This document shows positions 44,913 to 53,747 of a DNA stretch of 64,000 bases, piece after piece. Within the stretch, counting starts at the first letter, position 1; each line of letters opens with the position of its first letter. The translations under genes were made by a program, and so were the position numbers. The stretch spans positions 330,242-394,241 of the forward strand of contig NZ_JANFQO010000003.1 of assembly GCF_024437735.1 (NCBI RefSeq). The letters are read 5' to 3'. Below the pieces are notes generated by a model. That model had not been told where the DNA came from, ran no database searches, and saw only the letters and a program-made list of their open reading frames with translations. This DNA comes from Tahibacter harae (GTDB lineage Bacteria; Pseudomonadota; Gammaproteobacteria; Xanthomonadales; Rhodanobacteraceae).

Positions 44913-47765
44913 ATGAGACAAAACCGCAACGAGCTTCTGCGCGCCGTGCGCTACGCCCTGTACGTGGGCACCGCGGCCGCTGTAGGCCTCACCGCCGCAC
45001 CGGCTTTCGCCCAGGATGAAGGCGCCGACAAGGGCGATACGCTGGAGACGATCGTCGTAACCGGTTCGCGCATTCGCCGCGTCGACCTGGAAAATGCCAG
45101 CCCCGTCTTCACGATCGACAAGACCTCGATCGAAAAGACCGGCGCCGTGACCGTCGGCGACCTGATCCAGCGCACCCCGGCCATCGCCGGTGCCGCTACC
45201 AACCCGCAGGTCAACAACGGTGGTGGTGACGGTTTCTCGACCGTCTCGCTGCGCGGCCTCGGCTCCGACCGCACCCTGCTGCTGGTCAACGGCCACCGCG
45301 TCAACGTCAACGACGTCAACCAGATCCCGGCCAACGCCATCGAGCGCATCGAAGTCCTGAAGGACGGCGCCTCCTCGGTGTACGGTTCCGACGCCATCGC
45401 CGGCGTGGTGAACTTCATCCTGCGCCGCGACTTCCAGGGCCTGGAAATTTCGACCTCCTACGGCATCACCGACTATGACGACGGTGCCCGTAGCGACTTC
45501 CAGATGACCTTCGGTCACAACAGCGACCGCGGCTCCCTGATGGTCGGCCTGAACTACAACAAGCAGGACGCCATCTCCGCGGCGGACCGCGATTTCTCGA
45601 ACATCGCGCTGACCCTGTACTCCGGCGAAGTCATCGTCGGCGGCTCCAGCCGTACTGCCACCGGCCGCTACGTCGTTCCGCGCTCCGTCGCGGAAGCCAA
45701 CGGCATCAACTGCGCCGGCAGCGGCGCTGAAGTGGCCCTGACCCTGCGCGACGGCGGCACCGGCCGCAACATCAGCGACTTCCGCTGCTTCTCCAACGCC
45801 ACCGACCTGTATAACTACCAGAAGGTCGGCAACGTGCTGGTCACCCCGCAGGAACGCGCCGGCATGTTCGCCGTCGGTTCGTACCGCATCTCGGACAACG
45901 TCGAAGCCTACATCGAGGCGTTCTACAACAAGACGCAGTCCTCCTCGATCCTGGCCCCGCTGCCGTTCGACGGCCGTCCGTCGGTCGACAACGTGCTGCT
46001 GTCCGGCGACAGCTACTACAACCCGTTCGGCGTGGACATCGTCGACGGCCGTCTGCGTCTGGAACGCATCGGCAACCGCCAGACCGGCTTCACCCGCAAC
46101 GACCAGCTGCTGACCGTCGGCCTGCGCGGCTCGTTCGGTGATTCCTGGCAGTGGGATCTGTCCGGCCTGTACGCCGCCAGCAACAACTACTCCAAGCGCA
46201 CCGGCTACCTGTACACGCCGGCTCTGACCGACGCGCTGGGTCCGTCCTTCCTGGATCCGGTCACCAACACCGTGCGTTGCGGTACGCCGGACGCCCCGAT
46301 CGCCGGCTGCGTGCCGGTCGACTTCTTCGGTCCGTTCCTCGGCTCGCCGGCGCAGATCGCTGCGCTGAACACGATCTCCCCGACCGTGCGCAACCACTCC
46401 AACAGCTCGACCAAGATGGTCACCGGCAACATCAGCGGTGAACTGTTCGAGCTGCCGGCTGGCGCGCTGAGCCTCGCGGCTGGTGCGGAATACCGTGAAG
46501 AGTACTTCGGCTTCTTCCCGGAATTCCTGGCCACCACGATCCCGGGCACCACCAACTGCTACATCTCGAACGAAGCCTGTACCGGTCCGGTCTCGGGTTC
46601 CTACGATGTCACCGACATCTACGGCGAACTCTTCGTGCCGATCCTGCGTGACGTTCCGTTCGCCAAGGCCCTGAACCTGACCGTGGGTGCGCGTTACTCC
46701 GACTACTCCAACGTCGGCGACACCACCAACGCGAAGTACGGCCTGGAATGGCGTCCGATCGACGACCTGCTGGTCCGTGGTACCTACGCCGAAGTGTTCC
46801 GCGCTCCGACGATCACCGACCTGTACAGCCCGCAGTCGGCCAATGCGATCGGCTTCACCGATCCCTGCAACGGCTACACCGGCGGTGCGGCTGATCCGCG
46901 CGCCTGCGCCAACGTGACCCCGGACGGCACCTTCCGTCAGACCGACACCCAGCTGTCGGGCTACAACGGCGGCAACCCGAACCTGAAGCCGGAAAACGGC
47001 TCGGTGTTCACCTACGGCGTCATCTACGATCCGAGCTGGCTGGAAGGCTTCTCCACCAGCGTCGACATCTGGCGCTATGTGCTGCATGACACCATCGGCG
47101 TCATCGGTGCGCAGACCATTCTCGACCAGTGCTACAACTACGGTCGTTACTGCAACCTGTTCAGCCGTAACCCGAATGGCGAAATAGCCCGCCTGGACGA
47201 CCTGACCAACAACGTCGGCCGCGTCGATACCAAGGGCGTGGACATCGGCATCAAGTACCGCCTGCCGGAAACCTCGATCGGTACCTTCCGTTTCAGCCTG
47301 GACACGACCTACGTCGCCCAGTATGACAACGAGCAGGTCGAAGGCGACGGCAGCACCCGTCTGCGTGAAGCCGGCCGCTTCAACCCGAGCAACAAGGGTG
47401 GCGACGGTAACTACGCCCGCTGGCGCGGTCTGGGTAACGTGTCCTGGAACTGGGGCGCTTGGGATGCGAACTGGAACGTGAACTACGTCCACTCGATCAA
47501 GCTGTGGTACGCCGACTTCACCGACGTGCCGAGCCCGACCTCGCAGGGCACCGTCCTGCGTCGTGGCGCCTACACCTACCACGACGTGTCCGTTGGCTAC
47601 CAGATCGAGCCGATCAACACCCACATCTCGATCGGTATCGACAACATCAACGACAAGCAGCCGCCGCTGCTGTACCAGAACAACACGCTGAATGCGAACA
47701 CCGACGAGCGCACCTATCGCACGATGGGCCGCTTCTACTGGGCTCGCCTCGGTATCAAGTTCTAA
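44913..47765 (+). CDS. TonB-dependent outer-membrane receptor
   Basis: A 950-residue outer-membrane transporter energised by TonB-ExbB-ExbD. A signal peptide (about residues 1-33, cleaved after AFA) is followed by a TonB-box-like ETIVVTGSRI, a plug domain (about 50-165, with RGLGSDRTLLLVNGHRV and DGASSVYGSDAIAGVVNFI) and a barrel of 22 predicted strands ending in the outer-membrane signature YWARLGIKF. It resembles the receptors in Xanthomonadales that take up plant or microbial polymers or peptides; the ligand is unknown. GGAGAG lies four bases before the ATG. Its codons (many ending in T such as CGT and GGT) differ from neighbours and suggest high expression. A TPR-sulfotransferase and a 2-oxoglutarate oxygenase follow on the same strand. 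Confidence 0.93.
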   Translation: MRQNRNELLRAVRYALYVGTAAAVGLTAAPAFAQDEGADKGDTLETIVVTGSRIRRVDLENASPVFTIDKTSIEKTGAVTVGDLIQRTPAIAGAATNPQVNNGGGDGFSTVSLRGLGSDRTLLLVNGHRVNVNDVNQIPANAIERIEVLKDGASSVYGSDAIAGVVNFILRRDFQGLEISTSYGITDYDDGARSDFQMTFGHNSDRGSLMVGLNYNKQDAISAADRDFSNIALTLYSGEVIVGGSSRTATGRYVVPRSVAEANGINCAGSGAEVALTLRDGGTGRNISDFRCFSNATDLYNYQKVGNVLVTPQERAGMFAVGSYRISDNVEAYIEAFYNKTQSSSILAPLPFDGRPSVDNVLLSGDSYYNPFGVDIVDGRLRLERIGNRQTGFTRNDQLLTVGLRGSFGDSWQWDLSGLYAASNNYSKRTGYLYTPALTDALGPSFLDPVTNTVRCGTPDAPIAGCVPVDFFGPFLGSPAQIAALNTISPTVRNHSNSSTKMVTGNISGELFELPAGALSLAAGAEYREEYFGFFPEFLATTIPGTTNCYISNEACTGPVSGSYDVTDIYGELFVPILRDVPFAKALNLTVGARYSDYSNVGDTTNAKYGLEWRPIDDLLVRGTYAEVFRAPTITDLYSPQSANAIGFTDPCNGYTGGAADPRACANVTPDGTFRQTDTQLSGYNGGNPNLKPENGSVFTYGVIYDPSWLEGFSTSVDIWRYVLHDTIGVIGAQTILDQCYNYGRYCNLFSRNPNGEIARLDDLTNNVGRVDTKGVDIGIKYRLPETSIGTFRFSLDTTYVAQYDNEQVEGDGSTRLREAGRFNPSNKGGDGNYARWRGLGNVSWNWGAWDANWNVNYVHSIKLWYADFTDVPSPTSQGTVLRRGAYTYHDVSVGYQIEPINTHISIGIDNINDKQPPLLYQNNTLNANTDERTYRTMGRFYWARLGIKF

Positions 47766-47803
47766 GCACAGCGGTTTGTGTTGTAGAGTGGTGTAGTTCG
47801 AAA

Positions 47804-47834
47804 GCCGCGCGGGTTCTCCCGCGCGGCTTTTTTG
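47804..47834 (+). terminator. Intrinsic terminator after the TonB receptor gene
   Basis: A perfect 11-bp stem (47804-47814 with 47819-47829) around a TTCT loop is followed by six T's. It lies 38 bp beyond the receptor's stop and 46 bp before the sulfotransferase start, so most receptor transcripts should end here. Confidence 0.94.
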
Positions 47835-47880
47835 TTTGCCGCGGCGCCAGGGCCGCCTCTGTGAAAAGTACGGATCCGCG

Positions 47881-49701
47881 ATGCAGCTTCTCCAAGACGC
47901 TTACGACCAGCTGATGGCCGGCAACCCCGGCGCAACCGACCGACTCGCGCGCGAAGCGCTGCAGGTCAGTCCCGGCCATACCTTCGCCAGCATGCTGCTG
48001 GGGCTGGCGCTGAGCGCCCAGGGACGCTATGCCGACGCCATAAGCCTGTTTGAACACTGCTGCGCCCGGGAGCCGGAACAGCCGGCGCACTGGATCAATC
48101 TCGGCAACGCCCGCCGTCAGAACGGCGATATCGACAACGCGCTGAAGGCGCTGGAACGCGCCTACCAACTGCCCGGCAACCCGCTGGACGTGCTCGCGCC
48201 CTACGCCAGCTGCCTGCACGAGGCCGGCCAGTTCCGCCGCGCGCGCGAGCTGTACCAGGAAGCGCTCAAGCTGGCGCCGCAGGACGACGAAGTCCGCGTC
48301 TCGCTGGCGCGCTGCCATGCCGACATCAGCGATTTCGCACCCATCGCCGCGCTGCTGGATGCGCGCGACTGGACCAGACTGGAAGATCCCGCCCTGCTCG
48401 GCGAAGTCGTCATGATCCTGATCGAGCTGGGCCGCATGGATTCCGCCGAACACATCATCACCCATTGCCTGCCGGCGCTGCGCCACGAACCCGAAGTGGT
48501 CGCCAGCCACGTGCTGCTGCTGGAGCGCGCGAACCGGCTGGACGAAGCCCGGCGCGTGCTCGGCGCAGCCATGCTGGGACCGCAGCAGCTGGCCAATCCG
48601 CGCCTGGTGCTGGCGCGCGCGCGCCTGGCCAGCCGCACCAGCCAGCTCGACGAAGCCGTCAGCCTGCACAATCAACTGCTGCAGACCGAACACAAGCCCA
48701 AGCAGCGCGCCTCGCTGCTGTTCTCGCTGGGCAAGGTGCTGGACAAGCAGGGCCAGTACGAAGCCGCCTTCCAGGCCTTCACCGACGCCCACGCCGCGCG
48801 CCGCGTGGAACTGCAGAGCAGTCACCCGGAACTGTTCGACGGCAGCGACCTGCTTGCCGACGACAACGAGCGCGTGCCGGCCGAAATCGCCGCGGCCTGG
48901 GCAAGCGTGGAGGGCCCTGCGGCCGAAGCCAGCCCCATCTTCGTCGTCGGCTATCCGCGCTCCGGCACAACCATGCTGGAGCAGATGCTGGATGCTCACC
49001 CCGGCCTGGTCGCGATGGATGAACGCCCGATTTTCCAGGGCCTGCGGCCGCAGCTGCGCCAGTGGAATATCCAGCGCGCCAGCCAGCTCGGCGAACTCGA
49101 CGCCGCGCGCCTGGCCGAACTACGCAGCCAGTACTGGCGCGAAGCGAACAAGCACATCGCGCCGCTGCAGCCCGGCCAGCGCCTGGTCGACAAGAACCCG
49201 CTCAATCTGACCCGGCTGCCGCTGATCTCGCGCCTGTTCCCCAATGCCAGCATCGTGCTGACCCTGCGCGACCCGCGCGACGCCTGCCTGAGCTGCGTGA
49301 TGCAGAGCTTCCGCTCCGCCGCTTTCGCCCTGTGCAACAGCTCGCTGCCCGCCAGCGCGGCCATGTACGCCAAGGTCATGGATTTCTGGCAGCAGCAGAG
49401 TGCGATCTTCAAGCCGCGCCATCTGGAACTGCGCTACGAAGACCTGGTCAGCGACACCGAAACCCACGCGCGCCGGCTGATGGAATTCCTGCAGCTGCCC
49501 TGGAACGACAACGTGCTGGCCTTCGCCGACCACGCCAAATCGCGCGGCTTCATCTCCACGCCCAGCTATTCCCAGGTGGTGGAGCCGGTCTATACCCGCT
49601 CCATCGGCCGCTGGCGTCACTACGCCGCGCATTTCGCCGAGGCCGAGGCCATCCTGGCACCGTATCTCAAGCACTGGGGTTACGAGCCCGCGGCGCGCTG
49701 A
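47881..49701 (+). CDS. TPR-repeat sulfotransferase
   Basis: A 606-residue protein. The N-terminal half is a series of tetratricopeptide repeats (about residues 1-320, e.g. AHWINLGNARRQNGDIDNAL), and the C-terminal half a sulfotransferase domain. The 5'-phosphosulfate loop is GYPRSGTTMLEQML (about 354-366), and the 3'-phosphate-binding region RDPRDACLS follows at about 462. PAPS is the presumed donor. A TPR platform joined to a sulfotransferase suggests a protein or peptide acceptor; tyrosine sulfation by RaxST is known in Xanthomonas. There is no signal peptide, so the acceptor would be modified in the cytoplasm. It follows the TonB receptor gene across a terminator, and a 2OG-Fe(II) oxygenase gene follows after 356 bp. 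Confidence 0.88.
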   Translation: MQLLQDAYDQLMAGNPGATDRLAREALQVSPGHTFASMLLGLALSAQGRYADAISLFEHCCAREPEQPAHWINLGNARRQNGDIDNALKALERAYQLPGNPLDVLAPYASCLHEAGQFRRARELYQEALKLAPQDDEVRVSLARCHADISDFAPIAALLDARDWTRLEDPALLGEVVMILIELGRMDSAEHIITHCLPALRHEPEVVASHVLLLERANRLDEARRVLGAAMLGPQQLANPRLVLARARLASRTSQLDEAVSLHNQLLQTEHKPKQRASLLFSLGKVLDKQGQYEAAFQAFTDAHAARRVELQSSHPELFDGSDLLADDNERVPAEIAAAWASVEGPAAEASPIFVVGYPRSGTTMLEQMLDAHPGLVAMDERPIFQGLRPQLRQWNIQRASQLGELDAARLAELRSQYWREANKHIAPLQPGQRLVDKNPLNLTRLPLISRLFPNASIVLTLRDPRDACLSCVMQSFRSAAFALCNSSLPASAAMYAKVMDFWQQQSAIFKPRHLELRYEDLVSDTETHARRLMEFLQLPWNDNVLAFADHAKSRGFISTPSYSQVVEPVYTRSIGRWRHYAAHFAEAEAILAPYLKHWGYEPAAR

Positions 49702-50057
49702 CAGGCCGCGGACGTTCAGCCGGCGGCCCGTTCCCGGGCTGAACTGGGGAGTAGCGGAAGCGGAGCCGGCCGTGCGAATGGCCGGCTTGCGCTTCAGGCG
49801 CCTGGGTGTGGGTGTCCCAATTCTTCCCAGGCGCCTGGGCAATGTGGGTGTCCCAATTCTTCCCTCGCTCGCGGTCAAGGCGCCTGGGCAATGCGGGTAT
49901 CCCGATTCTCCCGGGCGCCAAGCCCCAGTCCCCGGACGCCAGACCAAGCGCAACTTGCTCCCACGCCGCTGCCTGCGCCATGCTCGGCCGGATCAGGCCG
50001 GCGTCCAGCCGCCGGTTCCCTGCCCGGCCCGCCGCGGCTTGCCCAAGGAAATATTCA
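49702..50057. other. 356-bp gap holding a short-repeat array before the oxygenase gene
   Basis: The gap contains three copies of a repeat (49796-49912) and a GC-rich remainder. An in-frame open frame continues upstream of the oxygenase start and reads the repeats as WVSQFFPG-like peptide; this is taken as repeat DNA, not protein. An AAGGA ribosome-binding site ends the gap. Confidence 0.55.
49796..49912. repeat. Three tandem-like copies of a 33-36-bp repeat
   Basis: Copy 1 (49796-49828), copy 2 (49829-49864) and copy 3 (49878-49912) each start with AGGCGCCTGGG, carry G(T/C)GGGT(G/A)TCCC(A/G) and end with ATTCTTCCC or ATTCTCCC. Copies 1 and 2 are adjacent; copy 3 follows a 13-bp gap. The GGGTGTCCC core is the reverse complement of the degenerate array at 44235-44514. 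Such short intergenic repeats are often mobilised by REP-associated tyrosine transposases, none of which is in this window. Confidence 0.75.
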
Positions 50058-50633
50058 ATGAGTGAGACCATCGCCGACCTGCGTCGCTATATCCGGGTCT
50101 ACGACCAGGCCTTCGACGCCGATACCTGCGCACAGATGGTCGCCTCATTCAATTCGCTGCAGCGCTTCCATCGCGCCAACGGCCGCAATGCGCGCGCCGG
50201 GCTGGAAAACAGTGCCTGGGTGGAGCTGGACATCACGCCGCTGGCCGATGCCGCGTTCAAGGGTTTCATCTTCGCCACCATCGACCAGTATCTGGCGCGC
50301 TACAACGCAGAGTTGGGCCTGACCATCCCCATACCGCCGTCCAACAACCTGGCCGAACTCATCATCAAGCGCTACCGCCCGGCCCATGGCGAGGTGTTCC
50401 AGCCGCATTTCGATTCGCTGGGCCCGGTTGCCAACCGCTATCTCGTGTTTCTCTGGTACCTCAACGACGTGGCCGAAGGCGGCCAGACCCGCTTCGTCGA
50501 TCTCGACGTGGACGTGGCGCCCAAGGCCGGCCGCCTGCTGATCTTCCCGCCCTACTGGATGTTCCAGCACGAGGCGCTGGCGCCGCGCTCGAACGAGAAG
50601 TACATCCTCTCGACCTATCTGCTGTTCAAATAG
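50058..50633 (+). CDS. 2-oxoglutarate/Fe(II)-dependent oxygenase (prolyl-hydroxylase-like)
   Basis: A 191-residue cytoplasmic enzyme of the P4H-like branch. The double-stranded beta-helix core has the iron-binding H-x-D (HFD, near residues 117-119), a distal His in FQHEAL (near 171) and an arginine in PRSNEKYILSTYLL for 2-oxoglutarate. A typical LVFLWYLNDVAEGGQTRF segment precedes the second half. The ATG is chosen for AAGGA eight bases upstream and because upstream in-frame sequence is repeat DNA. Standing next to a sulfotransferase, it may hydroxylate the same protein or peptide substrate. That is inference. A strong two-way terminator follows. Confidence 0.88.
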   Translation: MSETIADLRRYIRVYDQAFDADTCAQMVASFNSLQRFHRANGRNARAGLENSAWVELDITPLADAAFKGFIFATIDQYLARYNAELGLTIPIPPSNNLAELIIKRYRPAHGEVFQPHFDSLGPVANRYLVFLWYLNDVAEGGQTRFVDLDVDVAPKAGRLLIFPPYWMFQHEALAPRSNEKYILSTYLLFK

Positions 50634-50668
50634 ACGGCGCGGCCGCTCTGCCGCTGACGCAAAAAAAA

Positions 50669-50692
50669 CGGGCGCCGCGAGCGCCCGTTTTT
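50669..50692. terminator. Bidirectional terminator between the oxygenase and pntB genes
   Basis: The stem CGGGCGC/GCGCCCG with a five-base loop is preceded by eight A's and followed by five T's, so it can end both the plus-strand oxygenase transcript and the minus-strand pnt transcript. Confidence 0.92.
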
Positions 50693-50717
50693 CATTCCTC
50701 GGCGTACCGCGCCGCGC

Positions 50718-52151
50718 TCAGTGCCCGCCGCCGGAATCGATGCCCTTCAGCTCCGCGATCAGCCGGTTCGCTGCTTCCTGGCCGTCGGCATAGAGCATGC
50801 GGCAGTTGTCGGCGTAGAACAGCGCGTTCTCGATGCCGGCGAAGCCCGCGCCCTTGCCGCGCTTGATCACGATGACCTGGCGCGCATTGACCACGTCGAG
50901 GATGGGCATGCCGTAGATCGGCGAGGACTTGTCGGTCTTGGCCACCGGGTTCACCACGTCGTTCGCGCCGATCACGATGGCTACGTCGCAGGTGGAGAAT
51001 TCCGGATTGATGTCGTCCATGTCGGCGATCAGGTCATAGGGCACGCCGGCCTCCGCCAGCAGCACGTTCATATGGCCGGGCATGCGGCCAGCGACCGGAT
51101 GGATGGCGAACTTCACCGTCTTGTCGCGCTTGATGAGCTGCTGCGACAGTTCCCAGATCTTGTGCTGGGCCTGGGCCACGGCCATACCATAGCCGGGCAC
51201 GATGATGACCTTCTCCGCCATGTACAGCAGCGAGGCCGCATCGGCCGCGTCGATCGGCTTCTGCGAACCGGCGATCTCGCTGGAACCGCCGCCGCCGCCG
51301 CCGAAATTGGAGAACAGCACGTTGCTGATCGAACGGTTCATGGCCTTGGCCATGAGGCGGGTCAGCAAGGTGCCCGCCGCGCCGACCACGGTACCGGCGA
51401 TGATCAGCGCCACATTGCCCTGCACATAGCCTTCAAACGCGACGGCGAGGCCGGTGAAGGCGTTGTACAGCGAGATCACCACCGGCATGTCGGCACCGCC
51501 GATGGGCAGGGTCATCAGTACGCCGAACAGCAGCGACACGGCGAAGAACGCGATCACCACCGTGGTATTGAGTTCGAACACCAGCGCCGCGCCCAGGCCC
51601 AGCGCGGAGAGGAAGAACAGGCCGTTGACCACCTGCTGGCCGCCGAAGCGGAAGGTCTTGTCCATCCAGCCCTGCAGCTTGGCGAAGGCGATCAGCGAGC
51701 CGGTGAAGGAGATGGAACCGATCAGCGCGCCGACCACGGCCAGCGCGATCTGCGCCTTGCCCAGTGCATGATGGCTGGTGCCGGTGGAAGCGCCGATCAG
51801 CGCCGCGGCGCCTATGGCCGCGGCCGAGCCACCGCCCATGCCGTTGTACAGCGCCACCATCTGCGGCATGTCGGTCATCGCGACCTTCTTGCCGGAGACC
51901 CAGGCGAACACGGTGCTCACGCCGATTGCCAGCACCATCAGCAGCACGTTCACCATCACGCCGCTGTTGTTGAGGATATTGCCGTGGAAGAAGGTGGCGA
52001 CGGTGGCCACCACCATGCCCACGCCGGCCCACTGGATGCCGCTGCGCGCGGTCACCGGCGAGGACATGCGCTTGATGCCCAGGATGAACAGTACGGCCGC
52101 GGCGAAATAGCTGGCCTGGACCACGTAGTGCAGCAGCGTAGCCTTGTCCAT
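50718..52151 (-). CDS. pntB: NAD(P) transhydrogenase subunit beta
   Basis: PntB holds the NADP(H)-binding domain III and part of the proton channel of the membrane transhydrogenase, which uses the proton gradient to make NADPH from NADH. The 477-residue protein has about nine transmembrane helices in its N-terminal 290 residues, then the soluble NADP-binding domain (PGYGMAVAQAQHKIWEL; AIHPVAGRMPGHMNVLLAEA; ADMDDINPEF; VIGANDVVNP; RGKGAGFAGIENALF). The poly-glycine linker GGGGGGSS between the two halves is long. Its ATG shares one base with the pntAB stop. Confidence 0.96.
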   Translation of the reverse strand: MDKATLLHYVVQASYFAAAVLFILGIKRMSSPVTARSGIQWAGVGMVVATVATFFHGNILNNSGVMVNVLLMVLAIGVSTVFAWVSGKKVAMTDMPQMVALYNGMGGGSAAAIGAAALIGASTGTSHHALGKAQIALAVVGALIGSISFTGSLIAFAKLQGWMDKTFRFGGQQVVNGLFFLSALGLGAALVFELNTTVVIAFFAVSLLFGVLMTLPIGGADMPVVISLYNAFTGLAVAFEGYVQGNVALIIAGTVVGAAGTLLTRLMAKAMNRSISNVLFSNFGGGGGGSSEIAGSQKPIDAADAASLLYMAEKVIIVPGYGMAVAQAQHKIWELSQQLIKRDKTVKFAIHPVAGRMPGHMNVLLAEAGVPYDLIADMDDINPEFSTCDVAIVIGANDVVNPVAKTDKSSPIYGMPILDVVNARQVIVIKRGKGAGFAGIENALFYADNCRMLYADGQEAANRLIAELKGIDSGGGH

Positions 52152-52447
52152 TACTTCGCTCCTTCCTTCTTGCTGGACTTGAACATTTCCAGCATGCGCT
52201 CCGTCACCACGTAGCCGCCGGCGGCGTTGCCCGCGCCGAGGAATACGCCGATGAAGCCGATCACCTGCTGCGTCACCGTAGTCGCCTCGCCCAGCGTGAT
52301 CATGGCGCCGACCAGCACGATGCCGTGCACGAAATTGGAACCCGACATCAGCGGCGTATGCAGGATCACCGGCACGCGGCTGATGATTTCATGCCCGGTG
52401 AACGCGGCAAGCATGAAAAGATAGAGAGCGATTTCACCGCTGATCAT
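52151..52447 (-). CDS. pntAB: NAD(P) transhydrogenase subunit alpha, membrane part
   Basis: A 98-residue membrane protein with about three hydrophobic segments corresponding to the C-terminal transmembrane part of E. coli PntA. A separate gene for this part is the three-subunit arrangement known from Rhodospirillum rubrum and many proteobacteria. The VILHTPLMSGSNFVHGIVLVGA motif is diagnostic. It lies 72 bp after pntAA and overlaps pntB by one base. Confidence 0.94.
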   Translation of the reverse strand: MISGEIALYLFMLAAFTGHEIISRVPVILHTPLMSGSNFVHGIVLVGAMITLGEATTVTQQVIGFIGVFLGAGNAAGGYVVTERMLEMFKSSKKEGAK

Positions 52448-52519
52448 GTCGATTCCCCAGGAATTCTTGACTGTCCATGCCGGCTGCGGCCGGTGCGAGA
52501 AACGGGCGGCCGGAATTGC

Positions 52520-53647
52520 TCATGCGCCGTCGACCAGCTGCCGCGTCGGCTCGTGGCGTATCTCGCCGGCGTGGGTGAGGCAGGTCTTGGCGATCAGTTC
52601 GTCGTCCCAGTCCAGCTTCAGCTCGCCGTCCTTGAGGCTGAGTTCAAGGAAGTTGTACAGGTTGCGCGCATACATCTCGCTGGCGTGGATGGGCGCGCTG
52701 GAAGCCAGGTTGACCGGACCGATCACGCTGACGCCATTGGCCGAGACGACGGTCTTGCCGGCTTCGGACAGTTCCACGTTGCCGCCGGTCTCCGCGGCGA
52801 TGTCGACGATCACCGCGCCGGGCTTCATGCCTTCGACCATGGCTGCGGAAATGATGCGCGGCGCCTTGCGCCCGGGCACGGCGGCGGTGGTGACGATGAC
52901 GTCGATGCCCTTGAGGTGTTCGGCCAGGGCGCGCTGCTGCTGCTCGCGTTCCTCGGCGGTGAGTTCGCGCGCATAGCCGCCGCTGCCGGCGGCGCTGACG
53001 CCGAGGTCGAGGAATTTCGCGCCCAGCGATTCGATCTGTTCCTTGGTTTCCGGCCGCACGTCGAAACCTTCCACCTGGGCGCCGAGGCGGCGCGCCGTCG
53101 CGATCGCCTGCAGCCCGGCCACGCCGGCGCCGACGATCAGCACCTTGGACGGGCGTATGGTGCCGGCCGCGGTAGTGAGCATGGGGAAGAACTTGGGCGA
53201 GGCCTCGGCCGCGATCAGCACGGCCTTGTAGCCGGCCACGCCGGCCTGGGAGGAAAGCACGTCCATGGCCTGGGCGCGCGTGGTGCGCGGCAGCAGTTCC
53301 ATGGCAAAGGAGGTGATCCTGCGGTCGCGCAGCGCGCGGGTGCGCTCCGGCGCCAGGTGCGGCTGCAGCAGGCTGATGACGACGCTGCCTTCGCGCAGCT
53401 GGGCGATTTCCTCCAGCGTCGGCGGCTGCACTTTCAGCAGCACGTCGGCGCGCCCCAGCACGGCGGCGGCATCGGCGACTTCGGCGTCCTTGTAGCCCGC
53501 ATCGGGAAAGCTGGCGGGATCGCCGGCGCCGCGTTCGATCAATACGGAAGCGCCTTTGCTCTTGAGCTTCTTGGCGACCTCCGGCGTCAGCGCGACCCGG
53601 CGCTCGTTGGACCAGGTTTCGCGCACTACCGCGACGTTCACTGCCAT
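52520..53647 (-). CDS. pntAA: NAD(P) transhydrogenase subunit alpha, NAD-binding part
   Basis: The soluble, NAD(H)-binding domain I of the transhydrogenase, 375 residues, related to alanine dehydrogenase. Conserved elements are VVRETWSNERRVALTPE at the start, the RQD-loop-like region in LLPRTTRAQAMDVLSSQA, and the Rossmann motif VLIVGAGVAGLQAIATARRLGA near residue 166. GGGGAG precedes the ATG; upstream in-frame sequence reaches into the divergent promoter region and is not used. It is the first gene of pntAA-pntAB-pntB and is divergent from a nitroreductase. Confidence 0.95.
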   Translation of the reverse strand: MAVNVAVVRETWSNERRVALTPEVAKKLKSKGASVLIERGAGDPASFPDAGYKDAEVADAAAVLGRADVLLKVQPPTLEEIAQLREGSVVISLLQPHLAPERTRALRDRRITSFAMELLPRTTRAQAMDVLSSQAGVAGYKAVLIAAEASPKFFPMLTTAAGTIRPSKVLIVGAGVAGLQAIATARRLGAQVEGFDVRPETKEQIESLGAKFLDLGVSAAGSGGYARELTAEEREQQQRALAEHLKGIDVIVTTAAVPGRKAPRIISAAMVEGMKPGAVIVDIAAETGGNVELSEAGKTVVSANGVSVIGPVNLASSAPIHASEMYARNLYNFLELSLKDGELKLDWDDELIAKTCLTHAGEIRHEPTRQLVDGA

Positions 53648-53747
53648 GTGCCACTCCCCAGGGATCAAGCCCCGGCATCCTAGCCCATGAACGTAACGCT
53701 GGTAAGCCGGCTTGCTAGACTCGCGCATTCTTATGGCGAATCCCCCT

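Noticed and set aside
44871..47624. 917-codon frame antisense to the TonB receptor
   Set aside because: A by-product of high-GC codon use; the plus-strand receptor is clear.
49806..50057. N-terminal extension of the oxygenase with repeated WVSQFFPG peptide
   Set aside because: It is the translation of the DNA repeats; the ATG with AAGGA upstream starts the real oxygenase.
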